From: Streptococcus lutetiensis
GTDB taxonomy: Bacteria > Bacillota > Bacilli > Lactobacillales > Streptococcaceae
Reading direction: 5' to 3'
Assembly: GCF_900475675.1 (NCBI RefSeq)
Contig: NZ_LS483403.1
Span: 310,001 to 374,000 of the forward strand
DNA length: 64,000 nucleotides
In this document: positions 1-7,791 of the stretch, piece after piece
How positions within the stretch are numbered: position 1 is the first letter of the stretch
Layout: the number at the start of each line of letters is the position of its first letter
The notes under the pieces: generated by a model
Database searches by the model: none
Seen by the model: the letters and a program-made list of their open reading frames with translations, nothing else
Told to the model about the DNA's origin: nothing
Translations under genes and position numbers: made by a program

Positions 1-1351
1 CTGATCGGAAGAAGGATTTGTATAGGGCACGAACTGCCTCTTTTTCGTGTTCTGTTTGAGTAACGAACATAACAGATACTTCACTTGATCCTTGTGAAAT
101 CATTTCCAAGTTAATGTGTTTATCTGAAAGTGCTTTGGTTGCTGTTGCGGTTACACCAGTATGGTTTTTCATATCTTCACCCACAATCATGATGATTGAA
201 AGGTTGTGTTCGATATCAACTTCATCAACGCCAAGTTCACGAGTTAAGTATGATGTGATTTCTTGTTCTTTGATTGGTGTAAGTTCACGTTCGCGAACAA
301 TGACAGACATGTCATCGATACCTGTTGGAATGTGTTCCCAACGGATGTTTAAGTCTTCAAGAATTTGAAGGACTTTGCGACCAAAACCGACTTCACGGTT
401 CATAAGGTATTTAGACAAGTTGATACTTGCAAATTCGTCATCAGCAGCGATACCAATAACAGGAACTGTAGGCCCACTGTGTTTTAATGTAATACGTGTT
501 CCTGGGTGTTTGGGGTTGTTTGTATTTTTGATGACGAGAGGAATTTTACCTCGGTAAGCAGGAATAAGTGCTTCATCGTGGAGCACTGAAAATCCAGCAT
601 AAGCAAGTTCACGCATTTCACGGTATGTTAATTCTTGGATTGTGTGAGGTTTGTGAACCACTCCAGGGTGAGCTGCGAAGATACCATCAACATCGGTAAA
701 GTTTTCATACAAGTCTGCTTTGACACCTGCAGCAACGATAGAACCTGAAATATCTGAACCACCACGTGAGAAAGTACAGATTTGGCCATCAACTGTAACT
801 CCAAAGAAGCCTGGGATAACAAGGATTTCTTCTGAGTCACGCAATTCTTCAAGCTTATCATAGCTTGATGGAAGAATGCGTGCATTTCCTGGTTCACTTG
901 AAACAATGATACCTGCTTCTTTAGGGTGAACATAGCGTGCATTGAGTCCGTTTTTACGGAAAAATTCTGCCACAAGCTTAGCATTATTATCTTCACCTGC
1001 TGCAAGAAATGTGTCATAAAGGAATTCGTTACATTCAATTGGGAGTGTCGCAAGATTTGTAATCGTACCTGCAATTTTGCTCATAATTGATGAACTGAGT
1101 CCAAGCTCATCTGCAATGGCTTGGTAACGGTTGATAATCCATTCTTGTGCAGCAGTGACATCATCACCTGAGGTGTAGTCCTTGTAATACTTAATAAGAG
1201 CATCGGTTACCTTAGTATCTTCTGAGTTACGCTTTCCGGGTGCTGATACAACAACAAAACGTCGTTCGTTATCAGATTTCACAATATTCAAAACTTTTTT
1301 TAGTTGGTCAGCCGAAGCCAGTGAACTACCACCAAATTTGATTACTTTCAT
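1..1351 (-). CDS. lysC: Aspartokinase (partial, C-terminus beyond window)
   Basis: ATP:aspartate phosphotransferase, first step of the lysine/threonine/methionine pathway; cytosolic. The reading frame opens at the ATG complementary to 1349-1351, with an AGAAGG ribosome site before it, and stays open to the window edge, so about 450 codons are present and only the last few residues are missing. The N-terminus reads MKVIKFGGSSLAS, the kinase signature of the amino-acid kinase fold; further in are FSRGGSDISGS (the nucleotide/aspartate loop) and, in the last third, two ACT-like stretches typical of feedback-regulated aspartokinases. It is monofunctional, with no homoserine dehydrogenase part in view. 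Which isozyme it is, and so which amino acid inhibits it, cannot be told from the sequence alone. A TATAAT with an upstream TG sits at 1384-1389. Confidence 0.93.
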   Translation of the reverse strand, partial: MKVIKFGGSSLASADQLKKVLNIVKSDNERRFVVVSAPGKRNSEDTKVTDALIKYYKDYTSGDDVTAAQEWIINRYQAIADELGLSSSIMSKIAGTITNLATLPIECNEFLYDTFLAAGEDNNAKLVAEFFRKNGLNARYVHPKEAGIIVSSEPGNARILPSSYDKLEELRDSEEILVIPGFFGVTVDGQICTFSRGGSDISGSIVAAGVKADLYENFTDVDGIFAAHPGVVHKPHTIQELTYREMRELAYAGFSVLHDEALIPAYRGKIPLVIKNTNNPKHPGTRITLKHSGPTVPVIGIAADDEFASINLSKYLMNREVGFGRKVLQILEDLNIRWEHIPTGIDDMSVIVRERELTPIKEQEITSYLTRELGVDEVDIEHNLSIIMIVGEDMKNHTGVTATATKALSDKHINLEMISQGSSEVSVMFVTQTEHEKEAVRALYKSFFRS

Positions 1352-1383
1352 GACCTTCTCCACTTTTCTAAAATTTGTATACA

Positions 1384-1392
1384 ATTATAACA
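1384..1392 (-). promoter_or_regulatory. Extended -10 promoter of the aspartokinase gene
   Basis: On the minus strand TGTTATAAT is seen (TATAAT at 1384-1389, TG two bases upstream). No good -35 is visible, as expected for an extended -10. It lies about 30 bp upstream of the start codon. Confidence 0.5.
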
Positions 1393-1435
1393 AAATTCTG
1401 AAAATTTGTCAGTAGTTTTTCAAATAAAAAGATAG

Positions 1436-1441
1436 TATAAT
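1436..1441 (+). promoter_or_regulatory. -10 box only 6 nt from the start codon of the HAD gene
   Basis: TATAAT at 1436-1441 followed by AGAGGA and then the ATG at 1448. A start site 6-7 nt below the -10 would make the mRNA leaderless or nearly so. Confidence 0.45.
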
Positions 1442-1447
1442 AGAGGA

Positions 1448-2095
1448 ATGGAAAAATTTAAAGCAATTATTTTTGATATGGATGGTGTCTTATTCGATAC
1501 TGAAACGTTTTATTATCGCCGTCGTGAGAAGTTTTTGGCTGACAAAGGGATCAGTATAAAGCACTTACCGCCTAGTTCTTTTATTGGTGGCAATATGAAA
1601 CAAATTTGGCCAGACATTTTGCGTGACAATTTGGACAAATGGGATACTGATCAGCTACAAAAAGAGTATTCTATTTACAAAAAAACGTATCCGCTTCCTT
1701 ACAAAAACTTGATTTTTGAAGATACTTTTAAAGTGGTCAAAGGACTTTTTGAAAAGGGGTACCGTTTAGGGCTTGCTTCTAGTTCAACTAAACATGATAT
1801 TTTGAAAGCTCTTGAAGAAACTCAGTTGTTAGCGTATTTTTCAGTGATTTTATCAGGTGAGGAATTTGAAAAAGGAAAACCACATCCTGCGATTTATCAA
1901 GAAGCACGAAAACAACTTGGCTTTAACAGTGACGAAACGCTAGTTATTGAAGACAGCGAAAAAGGTATTCAGGCTGGTGTTTCTGCCGATTTAGAGGTTT
2001 GGGCAATTGAAGATCAGTTATTTGATATGAACCAAAGTAAGGCAAGTCGTCTGGTGAATAATCTAACACAAGTTATTGAAGAATTAAGCAAATAA
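1448..2095 (+). CDS. HAD-family hydrolase, beta-phosphoglucomutase-like
   Basis: 215 aa, subfamily IA HAD phosphatase. Motif I is DMDGVLFDTE at residues 10-19 (nucleophile Asp plus general acid Asp), motif II is the Ser in LASSSTKH near 117, and motif III/IV are the Lys in KGKPHP and the acidic VIEDSEKG near 170. The helical cap is inserted after motif I, as in beta-phosphoglucomutase and phosphoglycolate phosphatase relatives. The substrate is not predictable; small phosphorylated sugars are usual for the family. The gene stands alone, divergent from aspartokinase, and ends at a clear hairpin terminator. Its -10 box lies 6 nt from the ATG. Confidence 0.85.
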   Translation: MEKFKAIIFDMDGVLFDTETFYYRRREKFLADKGISIKHLPPSSFIGGNMKQIWPDILRDNLDKWDTDQLQKEYSIYKKTYPLPYKNLIFEDTFKVVKGLFEKGYRLGLASSSTKHDILKALEETQLLAYFSVILSGEEFEKGKPHPAIYQEARKQLGFNSDETLVIEDSEKGIQAGVSADLEVWAIEDQLFDMNQSKASRLVNNLTQVIEELSK

Positions 2096-2102
2096 TATGA
2101 TG

Positions 2103-2128
2103 AAAGTAGGTGTAATTCTACTTTTTTT
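2103..2128 (+). terminator. Rho-independent terminator after the HAD gene
   Basis: Seven-bp stem AAAGTAG/CTACTTT (2103-2109, 2118-2124), 8-nt loop, followed by a T run. Confidence 0.75.
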
Positions 2129-2194
2129 AAACAATAGTTTGATAGTTTAAATATTAAAAAATCAAACTAAATTAATCAAAATGTGATTTTTTTC

Positions 2195-2224
2195 TTGATT
2201 TATCGAGGAATAGTATGCTAGAAT
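2195..2224 (+). promoter_or_regulatory. fabM promoter
   Basis: TTGATT (2195-2200), 18-bp spacer, TAGAAT (2219-2224). The FabT-like operator at 2239-2255 falls in the expected first transcribed bases. Confidence 0.5.
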
Positions 2225-2238
2225 AGCTGGTGCTAAAT

Positions 2239-2255
2239 AGTTTAATAACCAAACT
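2239..2255 (+). promoter_or_regulatory. FabT-like operator before fabM
   Basis: AGTTTAATAACCAAACT is a 17-bp inverted repeat (AGTTT-N7-AAACT), extended to 9-bp arms AAATAGTTT/AAACTATTT at 2235-2259. Same arm spacing as the boxes before fabT and fabK. A second pair of arms (AGTTTGAT 2136-2143, ATCAAACT 2161-2168) lies further upstream with wider spacing. Confidence 0.6.
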
Positions 2256-2285
2256 ATTTTTATCACATCTGATGGAGGTAGATAG

Positions 2286-3074
2286 ATGTCTTTCGATAAT
2301 ATGATTTATGAAAAGGGAGAAGTTGCAACTTTGACCTTGAATCGCCCAGATATTTCGAATGGTTTTAATATTCCAACTTGTCAAGAAATTCTTGAGGTTT
2401 TAGACTTAGTGAAAGCAGATGATTCTGTGAAAATTTTGGTCATTCAAGCAGTTGGTAAAATCTTTTCAATTGGTGGGGATTTGGCTGAGATGCAACGTGC
2501 AGTTGAATCAGATAATGTCGAATCGCTAGTTGAAATTGCAAGTTTAGTTAATAAAATTTCCTTTGCCATGAAAAAATTACCAAAACCAGTGATTATGAGC
2601 GTAGATGGTGCGGTTGCTGGTGCAGCAGCAAATATGGCTGTTGCGGCGGATTTTGTGGTCGCAAGTGAAAAAGCCAAATTTATTCAAGCCTTTGTTGGTG
2701 TTGGTCTTGCTCCAGATGCTGGAGGAATTTTCTTGATGAGTCGCGCTATCGGAACAACACGTGCGGTTCAGTTAGCTATGACTGGTGAAGGGGTAAATGC
2801 AGAAAAAGCCTTTGAATATGGCATTGTTTATCGTCTTTGTGAATCTGAAAAACTAGAAAGAACGACAAATCAGTTAACGAAACGTCTGCTTCGCGGTTCA
2901 ATTAATTCATACCGTGCCATCAAAGAAATGTCGTGGAAATCCCAATATGAAGGCTGGGAAGACTATACAAAACTTGAATTGCAACTTCAAAAAGAATTAG
3001 CTTTTAAGGAAGATTTCAAAGAAGGTGTTCGTGCTTTTGCTGAAAAACGCCGTCCGAAATTTTCAGGAAAGTAA
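2286..3074 (+). CDS. fabM: Trans-2,cis-3-decenoyl-ACP isomerase FabM
   Basis: 262 aa, enoyl-CoA hydratase/isomerase (crotonase) fold. In streptococci FabM isomerises trans-2-decenoyl-ACP to the cis-3 isomer and so creates the double bond of unsaturated fatty acids, in place of FabA. The oxyanion-hole region is visible as [13 protein letters not shown] (about residues 58-70), and [13 protein letters not shown] follows. The position immediately before fabT-fabH identifies it among crotonases. Start chosen at 2286 behind GGAGGT. It has its own promoter and, unlike what is reported for S. pneumoniae, a FabT-like palindrome just downstream of it. Confidence 0.92.
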   Translation: MSFDNMIYEKGEVATLTLNRPDISNGFNIPTCQEILEVLDLVKADDSVKILVIQAVGKIFSIGGDLAEMQRAVESDNVESLVEIASLVNKISFAMKKLPKPVIMSVDGAVAGAAANMAVAADFVVASEKAKFIQAFVGVGLAPDAGGIFLMSRAIGTTRAVQLAMTGEGVNAEKAFEYGIVYRLCESEKLERTTNQLTKRLLRGSINSYRAIKEMSWKSQYEGWEDYTKLELQLQKELAFKEDFKEGVRAFAEKRRPKFSGK

Positions 3075-3127
3075 TGTAAATAATAGTTTGGTTTTCAACT
3101 TATTTTTCCAGTTTGACCAAAAATACC

Positions 3128-3156
3128 TTGCAAAATATTTTGATGTTTGATATACT
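3128..3156 (+). promoter_or_regulatory. fabT promoter
   Basis: TTGCAA (3128-3133), exactly 17 bp, TATACT (3151-3156). The -10 overlaps the FabT operator at 3154-3170, which fits autoregulation. Confidence 0.7.
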
Positions 3157-3170
3157 TTGATTGTCAAAGT
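3154..3170 (+). promoter_or_regulatory. FabT operator before fabT
   Basis: ACTTTGATTGTCAAAGT, a 17-bp palindrome with arms ACTTT/AAAGT around a 7-bp centre, overlapping the -10 of the fabT promoter. Confidence 0.8.
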
Positions 3171-3189
3171 TTATTTAGGAGGTGAAATC

Positions 3190-3624
3190 TTGGATTATAA
3201 TAGAATTAATGAATATTTGGTTGATATTTTTAATCGTGTTCAGGTTATTGAAGAGACTAGTTTGCGAACAAGTCAATTCAATGATGTTTCATTAAAGGAA
3301 ATGCATACCATTGAGATTATTGGTAAGAATTCTAATGTGACTCCAAGTGATATTGCACGTGAGTTGATGTTGACCCTCGGTACAATAACCACTAGTTTAA
3401 ATAAGCTTGAGGCAAAAGGTTATATTGAAAGACGACGTTCGAAATTGGACCGTCGTGTGGTTCATTTAACTTTGACAAAAAAAGGAAGATTATTAGATAG
3501 GCTTCATCATAAATTCCACAAAAATATGGTTTCTCATATTGCGGAAGATATGAATGAAGAAGAACTAGAAGCACTTTTGAGAGGGCTTAAAAATCTTCAC
3601 AAGTTTCTTGAGGAGTTAATGTAA
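3190..3624 (+). CDS. fabT: MarR-family fatty-acid synthesis repressor FabT
   Basis: 144 aa from a TTG start, winged-helix MarR repressor. FabT with acyl-ACP as co-repressor binds the fab promoters and turns fatty-acid synthesis down when exogenous fatty acids are available. The start is set at TTG 3190 because a strong AGGAGGTG lies at 3177-3184 and the product then begins [10 protein letters not shown], matching the family length; the upstream in-frame ATT/ATA-like codons overlap the promoter. The recognition helix region is [34 protein letters not shown], split here by the wing RSKLDRR. It is followed after two bases by fabH. Its own promoter carries a FabT box. Confidence 0.93.
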   Translation: MDYNRINEYLVDIFNRVQVIEETSLRTSQFNDVSLKEMHTIEIIGKNSNVTPSDIARELMLTLGTITTSLNKLEAKGYIERRRSKLDRRVVHLTLTKKGRLLDRLHHKFHKNMVSHIAEDMNEEELEALLRGLKNLHKFLEELM

Positions 3625-3626
3625 TA

Positions 3627-4601
3627 ATGGTATTTGCAAGAATTGCTCAGGCAGCAGCCTATGCCCCTGAACAAGTGATTACAAACGATGATTTGTCTGA
3701 AATCATGGACACCAGCGATGAATGGATTTCATCACGTACGGGAATTAGAAGACGACATATCACTCGAGATGAAACAACTAGTGATTTAGGGACGCAAGTT
3801 GTCAAGCAACTACTTTCAAAAGCTGGTTTATCAGCTGTAGATATTGATTTCATCATTGTTGCAACAATTACCCCTGATAGTCTGATGCCGTCAACAGCAG
3901 CTCGTATTCAAGGAAATATCGGTGCTGTAAATGCTTTTGCCATGGATGTGACAGCGGCATGTAGTGGCTTTGTGTTTGCTCTTTCGACTGCGGATAAATT
4001 TATTCAATCGGGTATCTATAAGCGCGGTATTGTTATTGGTGCTGAAACATTGTCAAAAACACTAGACTGGTCAGACAGAAGTACTTCTGTTTTATTTGGC
4101 GATGGTGCTGGTGGTGTTTTGCTTGAAGCAACAGAAACAAAACATTTCTTAGCAGAGTCTTTAAATACTGATGGAAGTCGTGGTCTTAGCTTGACATCCG
4201 CCAAAGTTGGCTTGTCTTCACCATTTTCTGAAAAAGAAGAGGATGATAAGTTCTTGAAAATGGATGGTAGGGCTATCTTTGATTTTGCAATCAGAGATGT
4301 GGCTAAGAGTATCAAGGCACTTATTGAAACTTCTGAAGTTTCAGCTGAAGATCTTGATTACTTGCTTTTGCATCAAGCTAATATTCGTATCTTGGATAAA
4401 GTGGCGCGAAAAATGTCTATTGACCGAGATAAATTTTTAGCAAATATAATGGAATATGGTAATACTAGTGCGGCAAGTATTCCAATTCTCTTATCAGAAT
4501 CAGTGGGTAAGGGACTTATCAAATTAGACGGTTCTCAAACAATTCTTCTATCAGGATTTGGTGGAGGTTTGACATGGGGAAGCCTAATTGTTAAAATCTA
4601 G
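3627..4601 (+). CDS. fabH: Beta-ketoacyl-ACP synthase III FabH
   Basis: 324 aa. Condenses acetyl-CoA (or another starter) with malonyl-ACP to begin each fatty-acid chain; cytosolic. The catalytic triad is complete: Cys112 in TAACSGF, His in LLHQANIR and Asn in YGNTSAAS near the C-terminus. [11 protein letters not shown] glycine-rich end is typical. The ATG at 3627 follows GAGGAG in the end of fabT, so the two are translationally close. First gene of the synthesis block after the regulator. Confidence 0.95.
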   Translation: MVFARIAQAAAYAPEQVITNDDLSEIMDTSDEWISSRTGIRRRHITRDETTSDLGTQVVKQLLSKAGLSAVDIDFIIVATITPDSLMPSTAARIQGNIGAVNAFAMDVTAACSGFVFALSTADKFIQSGIYKRGIVIGAETLSKTLDWSDRSTSVLFGDGAGGVLLEATETKHFLAESLNTDGSRGLSLTSAKVGLSSPFSEKEEDDKFLKMDGRAIFDFAIRDVAKSIKALIETSEVSAEDLDYLLLHQANIRILDKVARKMSIDRDKFLANIMEYGNTSAASIPILLSESVGKGLIKLDGSQTILLSGFGGGLTWGSLIVKI

Positions 4602-4661
4602 TTACAAACTTGTGCATTATAGCATGAGGTATTATATATATTTATTAAGGAGAAATTAATC

Positions 4662-4886
4662 ATGGCAGTATTTGAAAAAGTACAAGAAATTATCGTTGAA
4701 GAACTTGGTAAAGAAGCAGAAGAAGTGAAATTGGAAACTACTTTCGATGAACTTGATGCTGACTCACTTGATGTTTTCCAAGTAGTTTCTGAAATCGAAG
4801 ATGCATTTGATATCCAAATCGAAACTGAAGAAGGTCTTAACACTGTAGGTGACTTGGTTGCTTACGTTGAAGAAAAAACAAAATAA
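4662..4886 (+). CDS. acpP: Acyl carrier protein
   Basis: 74 aa, strongly acidic four-helix carrier. Ser35 in the DADSLDVFQ motif is the site that receives 4'-phosphopantetheine. Preceded by AAGGAG. Placed between fabH and fabK as in other streptococci. FabT activity depends on acyl forms of an ACP, so this gene product is both substrate carrier and regulatory ligand in the locus. Confidence 0.95.
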   Translation: MAVFEKVQEIIVEELGKEAEEVKLETTFDELDADSLDVFQVVSEIEDAFDIQIETEEGLNTVGDLVAYVEEKTK

Positions 4887-4895
4887 TGACATGGC

Positions 4896-4922
4896 TGGAG
4901 TTGGGATTAAAAACTAACTCCA
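4896..4922 (+). other. Hairpin between acpP and fabK
   Basis: TGGAGTT (4896-4902) pairs with AACTCCA (4916-4922), 13-nt loop, no T run. Could stabilise the acpP transcript end or act as a partial stop; this gap (4887-5050) also holds the fabK FabT box and no gene. Confidence 0.35.
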
Positions 4923-5003
4923 CTATATATTTAGTAGAAAGGGCTGTGGGATAGGTTGCTAGTAAGCGAAAACTTATCTTACTCCCTCTCTTCTTATTAT
5001 GAT

Positions 5004-5020
5004 AGTTTGACTATCAAATT
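5004..5020 (+). promoter_or_regulatory. FabT operator before fabK
   Basis: AGTTTGACTATCAAATT at 5004-5020, arms AGTTT/AAATT (longer ATAGTTTGA...TCAAATTAT symmetry). A TATGAT that could be a -10 overlaps its left side at 4998-5003. S. pneumoniae has the second FabT site at the same place, controlling fabK and the downstream genes. Confidence 0.78.
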
Positions 5021-5050
5021 ATTGTTTGGTAAAGACTAAGAAGGTTTAAC

Positions 5051-6019
5051 ATGAAAACACGTATTACAGAATTATTAAATATCAAATATCCAATTTTTCA
5101 AGGTGGTATGGCTTGGGTTGCCGATGGTGACTTGGCTGGTGCAGTTTCATTCGCTGGTGGCTTAGGTATTATCGGTGGTGGTAATGCCCCTAAAGAAGTT
5201 GTTAAAGCAAATATTGATAAGGTTAAACAAATTACTGATAAACCTTTTGGTGTTAATATTATGCTTTTGTCACCATTTGTTGATGAAATTGTTGATCTTG
5301 TGATTGAAGAAGGGGTTAAAGTTGTTACAACTGGTGCTGGTAACCCTGGTAAATACATGGAACGTTTCCACGAAGCTGGTATTACTGTTATTCCAGTTGT
5401 TCCTAGTGTTGCGCTTGCAAAACGTATGGAAAAACTTGGAGCAGATGCGGTTATCGCTGAAGGTATGGAAGCTGGTGGTCACATCGGTAAATTGACTACA
5501 ATGACACTTGTTCGTCAAGTTGTTGATGCGGTTAATATTCCAGTTATTGGTGCTGGTGGTGTCGGTGATGGACGTGGTGCAGCAGCTGTCTTTATGCTTG
5601 GTGCTGAAGCTGTTCAAGTGGGAACTCGCTTTGCTGTTGCCAAAGAATCTAATGCTCACCAAAACTTCAAAGATAAAATCTTAAAAGCAAAAGATATTGA
5701 TACGGTTATTTCTGCGTCTGTCGTTGGACATCCAGTACGTGCCGTTAAAAATAAATTGACAACATCATATACTCACGCAGAGAAAGATTTCTTGGCAGGT
5801 CGTAAGACAAAAGAAGACATCGAAGTATTGGGAGCAGGTGCTTTGCGTAATGCTGTTGTCGATGGTGATGTTGTGACTGGTTCAGTCATGGCAGGTCAAA
5901 TTGCAGGTTTGATTCGTAAAGAAGAAACATGTGAAGAAATCTTGAAAGATCTCTACTATGGAGCTCAAGAAGTTATCTTAGAAGAAGCTAAACGTTGGGC
6001 TGATATTGAGAAAGATTAA
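5051..6019 (+). CDS. fabK: Enoyl-ACP reductase II FabK
   Basis: 322 aa. FMN-dependent NAD(P)H enoyl-ACP reductase of the 2-nitropropane-dioxygenase-like TIM-barrel family, which replaces FabI in streptococci and makes them triclosan resistant. The N-terminal YPIFQGGMAWVADGDLAGAV, EGMEAGGHIG (catalytic His region, residues about 138-147) and GAGGVGDGRGAAAVFMLGA (phosphate-binding loop) are all present. Start ATG at 5051 behind AAGAAGG. Begins the second transcription unit of the locus, 30 nt after a FabT box. Confidence 0.95.
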   Translation: MKTRITELLNIKYPIFQGGMAWVADGDLAGAVSFAGGLGIIGGGNAPKEVVKANIDKVKQITDKPFGVNIMLLSPFVDEIVDLVIEEGVKVVTTGAGNPGKYMERFHEAGITVIPVVPSVALAKRMEKLGADAVIAEGMEAGGHIGKLTTMTLVRQVVDAVNIPVIGAGGVGDGRGAAAVFMLGAEAVQVGTRFAVAKESNAHQNFKDKILKAKDIDTVISASVVGHPVRAVKNKLTTSYTHAEKDFLAGRKTKEDIEVLGAGALRNAVVDGDVVTGSVMAGQIAGLIRKEETCEEILKDLYYGAQEVILEEAKRWADIEKD

Positions 6020-6064
6020 TATTTCTATTTAAATAAAAAATCAAATTCCGTTTGGGAGGATTTA

Positions 6065-6991
6065 ATGACGAAAACTGCCTTTTTATTTGCTGGCCAAGGG
6101 GCTCAAAAACTTGGAATGGCAAGTGATTTATACGAAAAATATCCTATAGTAAGGGAGACCTTTGATCAAGCTAGTTCTATTCTTGGCTATAATCTTCGTG
6201 ATTTAATTGATAAGGAAGAAGATAAATTAAATCAAACACGTTATACACAACCAGCTATTTTGACAACTTCAGTTGCAATTTATCGATTGCTTCAGGAAAA
6301 AGGATTTAAAGCTGACATGGTTGCTGGACTTTCATTAGGGGAGTATTCAGCTTTAGTAGCATCAAGGACGTTGAGCTTTGAGGATGCTGTTGCTTTGGTA
6401 GCTAAACGTGGTGAATTTATGGAGACTGCAGCTCCAGCAGGAACTGGGAAAATGGTTGCTGTCATGAATACGGAAGCATCTCTTATTGAAGAGATTTGTC
6501 AAAAAGCTTCAATTAAAGGTGTTGTGACACCAGCTAACTATAACACACCAGCACAGATTGTGATTGGTGGTGAGACTGAAGCTGTGAACTATGCTGTAGA
6601 ATTACTTAAGCAAGCCGGTGTGAAACGCTTGATTCCTTTGAAAGTTTCAGGACCTTTCCACACTGCTTTATTGGCACCTGCTAGCAAACGCTTGTCAGAA
6701 GTACTTGATAAAGTGACTTTTTCGGATTTTGAAATTCCTTTGATTGGAAATACAGAGGCTAAAGTCATGCAGTACGACGATATCAAAGCTTTGCTTGCTA
6801 GACAAGTGAAAGAACCAGTTCGTTTTTATGATTCTATCGAGACCATGCGTAAGCTTGGCATGACAGAAGTTATTGAAATTGGTCCAAGTAAAGTTTTGAG
6901 TGGCTTCCTTCGTAAAATTGATAGAAGTATTCCAACAGCAAGTGTTGAAGACGAAGCAAGCTTAAGTGTTTTGCTAAAAAATAGGAGATAG
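6065..6991 (+). CDS. fabD: Malonyl-CoA:ACP transacylase FabD
   Basis: 308 aa. Moves malonyl from CoA to ACP, supplying the extender unit. The nucleophile Ser90 is in GLSLGEYSAL and the catalytic His199 in SGPFHTALL; the N-terminal FLFAGQGAQ is the family hallmark. GGGAGG lies before the ATG. FabG follows after two bases. Confidence 0.95.
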   Translation: MTKTAFLFAGQGAQKLGMASDLYEKYPIVRETFDQASSILGYNLRDLIDKEEDKLNQTRYTQPAILTTSVAIYRLLQEKGFKADMVAGLSLGEYSALVASRTLSFEDAVALVAKRGEFMETAAPAGTGKMVAVMNTEASLIEEICQKASIKGVVTPANYNTPAQIVIGGETEAVNYAVELLKQAGVKRLIPLKVSGPFHTALLAPASKRLSEVLDKVTFSDFEIPLIGNTEAKVMQYDDIKALLARQVKEPVRFYDSIETMRKLGMTEVIEIGPSKVLSGFLRKIDRSIPTASVEDEASLSVLLKNRR

Positions 6992-6993
6992 TC

Positions 6994-7725
6994 ATGGATA
7001 TCAAAAATAAGAATGTTTTTGTAACTGGGTCAAGCCGCGGAATTGGTTTAGCTATTGCCCACCGTTTTGCAAGCCTTGGGGCTAATGTAGTGCTTAACGG
7101 TCGTTCAGAAATTTCAGTAGAATTGCTTGATAGCTTTAAAGATTATCAAGTGAAAGTTGCTGCCATTTCTGGTGATGTGTCACAATTTGATGATGCTAAA
7201 CGCATGGTTGATGAAGCAATCGCGAAACTTGGTTCTGTTGATATTTTGGTTAACAATGCTGGTATCACACATGATAAACTGATGTTGAAAATGACTGAAG
7301 CTGATTTCGAATCAGTGCTTAAAGTGAATTTGACAGGTGCTTTCAACATGACACAATCAGTCTTGAAACCGATGACGAGAGCGCGTCAGGGTGCTATTAT
7401 TAATTTATCTAGCGTTGTTGGTTTGACAGGAAATGTAGGTCAAGCAAACTATGCAGCTTCAAAAGCTGGTTTGATTGGTTTTACAAAATCAGTTGCGCGT
7501 GAAGTTGCCGCACGTGGTGTTCGAGTCAATGCTATTGCTCCTGGATTTATCGAGTCAGATATGACAGATGTGATTCCCGAAAAAATGCAAGAAGCTATTT
7601 TAGCAGGTATTCCGATGAAACGTATCGGTAAAGCTGAAGAAGTGGCAACAGTAGCAAGCTTCTTAGCTGAGCAAGAATACTTGACTGGACAAGTCATTGC
7701 AATTGATGGTGGTATGGCAATGTAA
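6994..7725 (+). CDS. fabG: 3-oxoacyl-ACP reductase FabG
   Basis: 243 aa short-chain dehydrogenase. Reduces beta-ketoacyl-ACP with NADPH. TGSSRGIGLAIA (dinucleotide loop, residues 11-22), NNAGITHD, and the catalytic Ser...Tyr-x3-Lys (NLSSVVG...NYAASKAG) are visible. Start ATG 6994 preceded by AATAGGAGA at the end of fabD. The stop codon lies inside an inverted repeat that precedes fabF. Confidence 0.95.
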   Translation: MDIKNKNVFVTGSSRGIGLAIAHRFASLGANVVLNGRSEISVELLDSFKDYQVKVAAISGDVSQFDDAKRMVDEAIAKLGSVDILVNNAGITHDKLMLKMTEADFESVLKVNLTGAFNMTQSVLKPMTRARQGAIINLSSVVGLTGNVGQANYAASKAGLIGFTKSVAREVAARGVRVNAIAPGFIESDMTDVIPEKMQEAILAGIPMKRIGKAEEVATVASFLAEQEYLTGQVIAIDGGMAM

Positions 7726-7754
7726 ACTATTGTTTGCTTTGCTGTAATAGTTTA
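7723..7754 (+). other. Inverted repeat between fabG and fabF
   Basis: TAAACTATT (7723-7731, includes the fabG stop) and AATAGTTTA (7746-7754), 14-nt loop. The arms resemble FabT half-sites (AGTTT) but spacing is not that of the 17-bp box. It may be an RNA hairpin or a weak regulatory site. Confidence 0.35.
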
Positions 7755-7791
7755 AAATTAGAAGTATAATTTCTCTTAAAAGGAGACAAAA

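Noticed and set aside
628..1074. 148-aa reading frame on the minus strand at the window start
   Set aside because: It is a shifted frame of the aspartokinase gene, which is open through the same bases and has clear family motifs.
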